A stretch of 64,000 nucleotides of DNA from NCBI GenBank assembly GCA_030658975.1, contig JAUSBL010000093.1:1-64000 (forward strand), written 5' to 3'. Below are positions 57,486 to 64,000 of this stretch, in pieces. Under the pieces are notes generated by a model. The model made no database searches. It was given only the letters and a program-made list of their open reading frames with translations, and was not told where the DNA came from. The number at the start of each line of letters is the position of its first letter. The stretch's first letter is position 1. This DNA is from Candidatus Latescibacterota bacterium. Its GTDB lineage: Bacteria > Krumholzibacteriota > Krumholzibacteriia > LZORAL124-64-63. The translations under genes were made by a program, and so were the position numbers.

Positions 57486-58637
57486 TCAGAAGACGCCGGT
57501 CCACGCCCCTTCGCGCATGATCTCGCGCGCACCGTCCGGCCCTTCGAGCGTCACCGAGGCGACGGCCACCGCGGGCTGCACCTGCGGGATGTAGACGCGG
57601 TCGAGGTGCACCACGGCGTCGGGTCCGCTGAAGTCGGCGGGGCCGACCGCCCCGCCGAAGTGGTCGCTGCGGCCGAAGGCCACGTGCAGGCCCAGCTTCT
57701 CATCCAGCAGGATGCTGCCGACCGGCTCCAGCCCGAAGTCCCCGAGCACGCCCAGCCCCAGCTCCGCCAGGTTGGCGTAGGCCGGCTCCGCGACGATGCG
57801 CGCCGCCTCCGCCGCGCCGTGCGGCCCCTCGCTCAGGACCGTGACCGCCTTGTTGCCCTCGATCCGGTAGACCACGACCTCGTCGTCGAACTGCACGGGC
57901 AGCTCGCCGCGGCTGCCGCTGGGATCGCCCGGGAGTTCACCCTCGTAGGGCACGATGTAGGTCTCGCCGCTCGGCAGGTTGCCGGCGACGCCGTTGCGCG
58001 GGAACAGTCCGCCGGAGGCGTGGGCCTCGCGGTGGCGCAGGTCCAGGCGCAGGGTGTGGGTGCGGTCGCGGACCCTGGTGACGATGGTCGCCGCCGTGGC
58101 CGGGTCCAGCAGGGCCTTGAGCAGGTCGACGCGGCGGTTGACCTCGGCGTAGTCGATCTGCAGGGCCGGGATCATCGACGGCAGGAAACCCGGCATGGTG
58201 GCCGCGCGCAGGGGATGGGACCGCGCCGCGACCTTCAGGGGCGCCGTCGCCGACAGCTCCGTCGGCGCCAGCAGGATGCTGTGACCCGCGAACAGTTCTT
58301 CGAAGCTGATCGTGTTCCCGGCGGGCAGCTCGTCGGCGTTTCCGTAGGTGCGGGCGCCGTCGCCGGGGTGGCAGTGGGCCGGCAGGTCCGCGTTGTTGCC
58401 GCCCGCGTTGCGGTACCAGGCCAGGGTCGTGCGCGGCACGCCGGTCGCGCCGGCGGCGGCGCCCAGCCGGCGGACCCAGTCGGCGGCCATGGCGCGGCGC
58501 GCCGCCCACTCGGGATTGTCGGCGAGCCTGGCGTCGGGCAGGTCGACCAGCACGGCCAGTCCGCGGTCGGCGGCGGTGGGGACGAAGACCCGCCGGACGA
58601 GGCGGACGAGGTCATCGGTGCTCAGGACGGCGTTCAC
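57486..58637 (-). CDS. M29-like metallo-aminopeptidase
   Basis: 383 aa. The C-terminal half resembles family M29 (thermophilic aminopeptidase T/AmpS): Glu in LPSGETYIVP, Glu in NLAELGLGVLGDFG, His in GLHVAFGRSDHFGG, and HLD in AVVHLDRVYIP, matching the di-metal ligand order. The N-terminal half ('VRRVFVPTAADRGLAVLVDLPD', 'YRNAGGNNADLPAHCHPG') is divergent. It probably removes N-terminal residues from peptides; the specificity is unknown. I use the GTG at 58637 (AAAGGA 7 nt upstream) instead of the longer track start. Confidence 0.72.
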   Translation of the reverse strand: MNAVLSTDDLVRLVRRVFVPTAADRGLAVLVDLPDARLADNPEWAARRAMAADWVRRLGAAAGATGVPRTTLAWYRNAGGNNADLPAHCHPGDGARTYGNADELPAGNTISFEELFAGHSILLAPTELSATAPLKVAARSHPLRAATMPGFLPSMIPALQIDYAEVNRRVDLLKALLDPATAATIVTRVRDRTHTLRLDLRHREAHASGGLFPRNGVAGNLPSGETYIVPYEGELPGDPSGSRGELPVQFDDEVVVYRIEGNKAVTVLSEGPHGAAEAARIVAEPAYANLAELGLGVLGDFGLEPVGSILLDEKLGLHVAFGRSDHFGGAVGPADFSGPDAVVHLDRVYIPQVQPAVAVASVTLEGPDGAREIMREGAWTGVF

Positions 58638-58828
58638 GCGGGGGTCCTTTCGGGACGGGGGAAGAGCCGGCACCATGATAGCAGCACGGGCCTCGGGGCC
58701 CAAGGCCGGCGTCGCGCCGGTCCGCCCGGGCAGATTCCGGTGGCGGCCCGCCGCATCCCGGCACTATGTTCGGGGCGTCCGCCGGGGCGCCGCGCGCTCC
58801 GCACCCCTTCCGCGCCTCGAGGAGCACC

Positions 58829-60088
58829 ATGGCAAGCGATCGCGACATGAATCTGGCCCTGTTCCTGGATTTCGACAACGTGGCCATCGGCGCCCGCGAC
58901 GCGCGGCAGCGCTTCGACATCCACGTCGTGCTCGAGCGACTGCTCGAGAAGGGCAAGATCGTCGTCAAGAAGGCCTACGCCGACTGGAGCTACTACCAGG
59001 ACTACATGTCCGACCTGCACGGCGCCGCCATCGAGATGATCGAGGTCCCCAGCTCCCGCATCAGCGGCAAGAACAGCGCCGACATCCGCATGGTCGTCGA
59101 CGCCATGGACCTCTGCTACAGCAAGGACCACATCGACGCCTTCGTCGTGATCTCCGGGGACAGCGACTTCTCGCCCCTGGTCTCGAAGCTGCGCGAGAAC
59201 GACAAGAGCGTGATCGGCGTCGGCATGAAGGGGTCCAGCTCCGAGCTGCTGATCCGCAACTGCGACGAGTTCATCTTCTACGACGACCTCGTCCGCGAAC
59301 CCGTCGCCGTCGAGGCCGTCAACATGGACGCCGTGCCGTCGGACAAGAAGAAGCTCTTCAACCTGCTGATCGCCACGATCGAAGGCCTGGTGCGCGAGCA
59401 CAAGGGACCGCTCTACTCGTCCCTCGTCAAGGACACGATGAAGCGCAAGAAGCCCGACTTCAACGAGCGCACCTGGCGCTACTCCTCGTTCAGCGACCTG
59501 CTGGAGGAGGCCATGTCGCTGGGCCTGATCACCGTCGAGCGCGACGAGCGGGCCGGCGGCACCCTGGTCGTCACGGCGCTGGGCGGCACGCCGGCCGTGT
59601 CGTCCGGGACCAACGGCGCGCGCAAGCCCGCCCGCCGCCGCGGGCGCCGCCGCGGCGGACGCGGGGAGGAAGGCCGCATCGGCGGCGCCGTCACGGGCCG
59701 TCCGGACGCGCCCGAGCCGGCCGCCGCCGCCGGACCGCCGCCGGCATCCGCCCCCGCGGACAACGGCGGCGCCGAGGGCAACGGCGGCGCTGAGGGCGCC
59801 GACGCGCCGAAGCCCGCGCGTTCACGTTCGCGCCGCTCCCGCGCCGCGCCCGCCCCGGACAAGCCCGCCGCGGCGCCCGCGGCGCCCGCGCCCGCGACGA
59901 AGCCCGTGAAGAAGACGACGGTGCGCAAGCCGGCGAAGAAGACCCCTGGCCGCGAGGCCGCCAAGCCCGCAGAGGCCCGGACGAAGGGCGCGGCGAAACC
60001 GGCGGCCGGCAAGGACGCCCCCGCGAAGACCCCCGCGCGCCGGCCGGCCAGGAAGGCGCCTGCCCGCAAGGCCCCGACCAAGGACTAG
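58829..60088 (+). CDS. NYN-domain (PIN-like) protein with OST-HTH/LOTUS-like domain and basic tail
   Basis: 419 aa. NYN nuclease-like domain (about 8-155): 'LALFLDFDNVAIGARDA', 'SADIRMVVDAMDLCYSKDHIDAFVVISGDSDFSPLVSKLRE'-type core with the acidic residues kept. Then an OST-HTH/LOTUS-like winged helix (about 172-255, 'GPLYSSLVKDTMKRKKPDFNERTWRYSSFSDLLEE'), and a ~165-residue disordered tail rich in Ala/Pro/Lys/Arg resembling histone H1. The set suggests RNA binding and cleavage. ATG 58829 with GAGGAG upstream. The stop abuts the next gene's ATG directly. Confidence 0.88.
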   Translation: MASDRDMNLALFLDFDNVAIGARDARQRFDIHVVLERLLEKGKIVVKKAYADWSYYQDYMSDLHGAAIEMIEVPSSRISGKNSADIRMVVDAMDLCYSKDHIDAFVVISGDSDFSPLVSKLRENDKSVIGVGMKGSSSELLIRNCDEFIFYDDLVREPVAVEAVNMDAVPSDKKKLFNLLIATIEGLVREHKGPLYSSLVKDTMKRKKPDFNERTWRYSSFSDLLEEAMSLGLITVERDERAGGTLVVTALGGTPAVSSGTNGARKPARRRGRRRGGRGEEGRIGGAVTGRPDAPEPAAAAGPPPASAPADNGGAEGNGGAEGADAPKPARSRSRRSRAAPAPDKPAAAPAAPAPATKPVKKTTVRKPAKKTPGREAAKPAEARTKGAAKPAAGKDAPAKTPARRPARKAPARKAPTKD

Positions 60089-62419
60089 ATGGCGATGACC
60101 GGGGATCACGTGGACCTCTCCCGCGAGCCGACCTGGCGCGAGATGCTGGAGTTCCACCGCTCCGAGTCGCCCGTCCTCTACGAGAAGATCATCCGCCACT
60201 TCCTCCTCGTGCTGATCGAGGAGGATCTCATGACGCTCGACGAGCTCGAGGAGCAGGTCTCGCGCGTCGCCGGCGACGCCGATTTCATCCACTGGTCCAA
60301 TCCCAACCGCCCCGCGCCGTCGCTGAGCGAAAGCGCCGTGGAGCAGCTGCGCGACATCGTGCTCGAGAAGGCGGCCGACCTCTGGTCCGACGACAAGCTC
60401 GAGGACCTGATCTACATGGCCATCAAGAAGGACCTGGCCCTGCGCCTGGCCGAGATGGCCGACGACCCGTTCAGCTCGTGGCGTGATATCGGGCGCGAGT
60501 CCCTCGAATTCTCCAAGATGCCCATCGGCGGCGCGACGCTGTCGCTGTCCGACGCGATGGGCACGCGCGTGGCCCTGATCCGCCGCCTGCTCTCCGACCA
60601 GCTCGCCTACCTGAGCATCGCCAAGAACGTCCTGACGATCCGCGACTTCTCGGAGATCATGTCGCGCGTGATCGGGCCGGAGCGGGGGCTGGGCAAGCTG
60701 GGCGGCAAGGCGGCCGGGTTCATCCTGGCGCACGACGCGCTGTCCAAGGCCCGCCGCCAGGGCCGCGCCGTGGGCGAATTCAAGACGCCCCACACCTACT
60801 ACATCCGCTCGGACGTGATCCTCGACTTCCTGAAGGCCAACGGGCTCAGCGACCTGACGAACATCAAGTACCGCGAGGGCGAAGACCTGCGCCGCCAGTA
60901 CAGCATCCTGCAGCGGCTCTACCGCACCGGCCGCTTCCCCACGTACGTGATCAAGCGCCTGTCGGGGATCCTCAAGACGCTGGGCGAGGTGCCGCTGGTG
61001 GTGCGCTCGAGCAGCCTGCTCGAGGACCGCCTCGACGCCGCCTTCTGCGGCAAGTACAGCAGCCTCTTCGTCGCCAACCAGGGCTCGCTGCACGACCGCA
61101 TGCAGGAGCTGCTGCGCGCGGTGACGCAGGTCTACGCGAGCGTCTTCAACCCGGCCGCCATCCAGTACCGCAACGAGCGCGGCCTGCTGGACTTCCGCGA
61201 GGAGATGGCCTGCATCATCCAGCCGGTGGTCGGCCGCCGCATCGGACGGTACTGGCTGCCGGCCTTCGCCGGCGTGGCCTTCGGCTCCAACGACTACACC
61301 TGGTCGCCGCGACTGCGCCGCGAGGACGGCATGGTGCGCCTGGTGGCGGGCCTCGGCACGCGCGCGGTCGACCGCGTGGGTGAGGACTATCCCAAGCTGT
61401 TCAGCCCCGGGCAGCCCAGCCTGCGCACCGTCGTGCACCCCGACGAGATCCTGCGCTACAGCCAGCACTACGTCGACGTCGTGGACCTCACGGACAACGA
61501 GTTCGTCACGGTGCCCCTGGAGCAGCTGATGAAGGAGGCGGGCAACCGGTTCCCGATCGCGCAGCAGATCTTCTCGATCTACCGCGACGGGCAGCTGATC
61601 CCCGCGACGGGCCTGCTGTTCAACGTCGAGCCCCGGGACCTGGTGGTCACCTTCGACGGGCTCCTGGAGCGCACCGGGTTCGCGCGGCAGATGAAGGAGA
61701 TCCTGGACGTGCTCGGCGAGACCTGGCGCGTGCCCGTGGACGTGGAGTTCGCCCACGACGGCGAGCACCTCTTCATCCTGCAGTGCCGGCCCCAGAGCCG
61801 CGCCGGGCACTACGCGCGCGTCGAGATCCCGAGCGGCGTGCGCGCCGAGGACCGGATCTTCTCGGCGGAGCGCTTCGTCCAGATGGGGCAGGTCGAAGAC
61901 ATCGAGTACGTCGTCTACGTGCCCGGCGAGGACTACGCCGCGATCGCGGACTACGAGCGTCTGCTGGCGGTGGGCGCCACCATCGGGCAGTTGAACCGCG
62001 TCCTGCCCCACCGGAAGTTCGTGCTGATGGGGCCCGGGCGCTGGGGGAGCCGCGGCGACGTCAAACTGGGCGTTCGCGTGGACTACGCCGACATCAACCA
62101 CTCCCGGATGCTGCTGGAGGTCGCCCGCCGCAAGGGCGACTACGTGCCGGACGTCTCGTTCGGCACCCACTTCTTCCAGGACCTGCTCGAGGCCGACATC
62201 GGCTACCTGCCGCTGTTCCCGGACGACGCCGGGGTGATCTTCAACGAGGAGTTCCTGCTGGGCTCGCCGAACTCCCTGGCGGACCTGCTGCCCGCCCGGG
62301 CGGACCTGTCCGGCGTGGTCCGGGTCATCCACGTACCGGCCGTGGCGCAGGGTCGCCGCCTCGACATCATCATGGACGCCGACCAGGGCCGCGCCCTCGC
62401 CTTCCTGAAGCAGGCCTGA
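60089..62419 (+). CDS. PEP/pyruvate-binding (PPDK N-terminal-like) protein
   Basis: 776 aa. A helical N-terminal region (about 1-190) precedes an ATP-grasp domain of the PEP synthase/PPDK type: 'LGKLGGKAAGFILAHDAL', 'PLVVRSSSLLEDRLDAAFCGKYSSLF', 'PVDVEFAHDGEHLFILQCRPQS'. It lacks the phospho-His swivelling domain and the PEP TIM barrel, so it is not a complete PEP synthase. The C-terminal ~180 residues ('HRKFVLMGPGRWGSRGDVKLGVRVDYADINHSRML'-type) are conserved in stand-alone homologues I recall from deltaproteobacteria. It probably phosphorylates something at the expense of ATP; target unknown. ATG immediately after the NYN stop. Confidence 0.8.
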   Translation: MAMTGDHVDLSREPTWREMLEFHRSESPVLYEKIIRHFLLVLIEEDLMTLDELEEQVSRVAGDADFIHWSNPNRPAPSLSESAVEQLRDIVLEKAADLWSDDKLEDLIYMAIKKDLALRLAEMADDPFSSWRDIGRESLEFSKMPIGGATLSLSDAMGTRVALIRRLLSDQLAYLSIAKNVLTIRDFSEIMSRVIGPERGLGKLGGKAAGFILAHDALSKARRQGRAVGEFKTPHTYYIRSDVILDFLKANGLSDLTNIKYREGEDLRRQYSILQRLYRTGRFPTYVIKRLSGILKTLGEVPLVVRSSSLLEDRLDAAFCGKYSSLFVANQGSLHDRMQELLRAVTQVYASVFNPAAIQYRNERGLLDFREEMACIIQPVVGRRIGRYWLPAFAGVAFGSNDYTWSPRLRREDGMVRLVAGLGTRAVDRVGEDYPKLFSPGQPSLRTVVHPDEILRYSQHYVDVVDLTDNEFVTVPLEQLMKEAGNRFPIAQQIFSIYRDGQLIPATGLLFNVEPRDLVVTFDGLLERTGFARQMKEILDVLGETWRVPVDVEFAHDGEHLFILQCRPQSRAGHYARVEIPSGVRAEDRIFSAERFVQMGQVEDIEYVVYVPGEDYAAIADYERLLAVGATIGQLNRVLPHRKFVLMGPGRWGSRGDVKLGVRVDYADINHSRMLLEVARRKGDYVPDVSFGTHFFQDLLEADIGYLPLFPDDAGVIFNEEFLLGSPNSLADLLPARADLSGVVRVIHVPAVAQGRRLDIIMDADQGRALAFLKQA

Positions 62420-62488
62420 CCGCCCGCCGCGGCCTGAACTCAAGACTCTCCCGACGGGGCCGAAGACTACCGAGGAGAAGCCCCGGGC

Positions 62489-64000
62489 ATGCCGCCCGGG
62501 ACGACCTCGCCCCGTCGCACCGGGGAGGCCTGGGCCTTGACCGTCAGCCTCGACATCGACACGCCCGTCGCCGGTTTCCGCGCGCGGTGGCGCCAGGTGC
62601 TGGAGCCGCTCGACGGCATGGTGCTGACCGCCGCGGCGAACCCGGCCGCGGACGATCTCGACGACCTGCTCCGCCTGTTCCGCGATCTCGGCTGCGAGGC
62701 CGACACGGCCGGAGAGCGGGATGTCGCCGCGCGCGCCCGCGCGGCGCAGAACGTCCTGCTCGACGACGGGCTGGGCGCGGGCGCCGACCGCATCCTGGAG
62801 ACGACCGACTGGATCCTCCGTCGCCTCGCGCCGGAAGAGACCGCGGAAGCCGCGGACGTCGGCTGCGGCCAACAGGACATCGTCGACCTGCGGCCGCTCG
62901 ACCCCGAGACGCTGCGCGACTTCCTGGACGAGGCCGGCGAGCACCTGGACGAGGCCGAAGCCCGGCTGCTGGCGCTGGAGTACGCGCCGGACGCGCCCGC
63001 GTCCCTGAACGCCGCGTTCCGGTCGTTCCACACCCTCAAGGGCATGGCCGGCTTCGCCGGTCTCGCCCCCGTCCAGGCCCTGGCCCACGCCGCCGAGCAC
63101 CACCTGGAGCGCGCCCGCCGCGGGGAGATCGCGCTCGTCGGCGATGAACTGGACCTGGCCCTGGCGGCCACCGACGCCCTGAAGCGGCTCGTGGTCGGCG
63201 TGGTCGAGGGCCTGCGGCACGACGGGCGGCTGCGCGTACCCACCGACGTCCCGGCCCTGGCGGCGCGTCTGGCTCCGGCGCCGAAGACCGGCGGCCTGGT
63301 CGTGCTGGCGCGCGGGAAGGAGCACGCGCGCGATGCGGCCTCTGCGGCTATGCAGCCGGCTCCGGACGACGCTCCGACCTGGGCGGCCGCGCCGCCCGCG
63401 CCCGCCGTCGCCCGGCGCGAGGCGGTGCGCGTGAGCGCGGATCGTCTGGACCTGCTCGTGGACACCATCGGCGAACTGGTGATCACCGAGGCGATGGTCC
63501 GGCGCCACTGCGACCTGCGGCGAATGCCGGTGGAGCAGCAGCGGAACCTGGAACGCCTCGCCAAGCTCAGCCGCGAACTGCAGCGCATCGGCCTGGAAGT
63601 GCGCATGGTGCCGGTGCGGCCCGTCTTCCAGAAGATGGCCCGGCTGGTGCGCGACCTGGCCCGCAAGTCGGGGCGCGACGTGGAACTGCGCACCGACGGC
63701 GAGGACACCGAGCTGGACCGCTCGGTGGTCGACCTGCTGACCGACCCCCTGATCCACCTGCTGCGCAACGCGGTGGACCACGGCATCGAGGCCGACCCCG
63801 CGACGCGCGTCGCCGCCGGCAAGCCGGCGCGCGCCACCATCGGCCTGCGCGCCTACCACGACGGCGGCAGCATCGTCCTGGAGGTCGAGGACGACGGCCG
63901 CGGTCTCGATCGCGCCGCGATCGTCGACAAGGCCATCCGCCGCGGGCTGTTGCCGCCCGGCGCACATCCGGCCGACCACGAGATCCAACGCCTGATCTTC
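62489..64000 (+). CDS. cheA: CheA-type chemotaxis histidine kinase, partial (runs off the window)
   Basis: 504 codons visible, open to the last base, so it is absent from the ORF track. N-terminal ~110 residues of unclear fold, then an Hpt domain (phospho-His in FRSFHTLKGMAGFAG), a linker, the P3 dimerisation helices ('DTIGELVITEAMVRRHCD'), and the start of the CheA HATPase ('PLIHLLRNAVDHGIEADPATR', 'VEDDGRGLDRAAIVDKAIRRG'). The rest of P4 and P5 lie beyond. Starts: ATG 62489 (GAGGAG about 12 nt upstream) or TTG 62537 (GGGGAGG 8 nt upstream). It begins 69 nt after the PEP-binding gene. Confidence 0.9.
   Translation, partial: MPPGTTSPRRTGEAWALTVSLDIDTPVAGFRARWRQVLEPLDGMVLTAAANPAADDLDDLLRLFRDLGCEADTAGERDVAARARAAQNVLLDDGLGAGADRILETTDWILRRLAPEETAEAADVGCGQQDIVDLRPLDPETLRDFLDEAGEHLDEAEARLLALEYAPDAPASLNAAFRSFHTLKGMAGFAGLAPVQALAHAAEHHLERARRGEIALVGDELDLALAATDALKRLVVGVVEGLRHDGRLRVPTDVPALAARLAPAPKTGGLVVLARGKEHARDAASAAMQPAPDDAPTWAAAPPAPAVARREAVRVSADRLDLLVDTIGELVITEAMVRRHCDLRRMPVEQQRNLERLAKLSRELQRIGLEVRMVPVRPVFQKMARLVRDLARKSGRDVELRTDGEDTELDRSVVDLLTDPLIHLLRNAVDHGIEADPATRVAAGKPARATIGLRAYHDGGSIVLEVEDDGRGLDRAAIVDKAIRRGLLPPGAHPADHEIQRLIF

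Overview
The window is a GC-rich, densely coded bacterial chromosome segment with strong GGAGG-type ribosome binding sites and many 1-30 nt gene overlaps. Three traits point to a high-GC member of the FCB group or a neighbouring phylum (Krumholzibacteriota, Eisenbacteria, Gemmatimonadota or Rhodothermota-like). They are two secreted proteins ending in a 'PNPFNP' FlgD-like/type IX-like tail, an alternative complex III plus caa3 oxidase operon like that of Rhodothermus, and a Vibrio-type TonB2 system. The exact phylum is inference; no rRNA or tRNA gene is visible.

Layout. 1-1.9 kb: end of a CusA/CzcA-type RND metal pump and its terminator. 1.9-2.4 kb: ferritin (-). 2.8-8.6 kb: pdhABC-lpdA-lipoate ligase operon. 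8.6-18.7 kb: one tightly coupled operon for H2 metabolism, consisting of rex, hydCBA (electron-bifurcating-type [FeFe] hydrogenase), a sensor kinase built on an [FeFe]-hydrogenase domain, a single-domain receiver, a receiver-kinase hybrid, and hydG. Two Rex-like operators lie upstream. 18.8-28.9 kb: a surface protein and a TonB-dependent receptor (-) divergent from a DUF3450/TtpC/ExbB/ExbD/TonB/TPR operon (+). The shared promoter carries Pho-box-like 11-bp repeats pointing both ways. 28.9-36.7 kb: mixed single genes (Gly-rich exported protein, VOC protein, TcdA, TatD, UvrD-like helicase, LamG surface protein, vapBC, A-type Fe-S carrier). 36.7-49.6 kb: actABCDEF, a small membrane protein, SCO and ctaCDEF, i.e. 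quinol to cytochrome c to O2 in one transcription unit. 49.6-49.85 kb: a REPIN/MITE-like inverted-repeat element. 49.85-58.6 kb: exported histidine phosphatase (-), chemoreceptor with a sigma28-like promoter plus two hemerythrins, Cu+ ATPase (-), phosphohexomutase plus phosphodiester glycosidase, M29-like aminopeptidase (-). 58.8-64 kb: NYN/OST-HTH protein, PEP/pyruvate-binding protein and a CheA kinase running off the end.

Together the genes suggest a facultative, motile chemoheterotroph. It oxidises pyruvate by PDH and respires O2 through ACIII-caa3. When NADH/NAD+ rises it can derepress (via Rex) a bifurcating hydrogenase, whose operon also encodes an apparent H2- or redox-sensing phosphorelay without any DNA-binding output. 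The most novel-looking parts are the H-cluster/Fe-S/histidine kinase fusion with its two receivers, the divergent Pho-box-like TonB2 locus, and the 220-bp inverted-repeat element.
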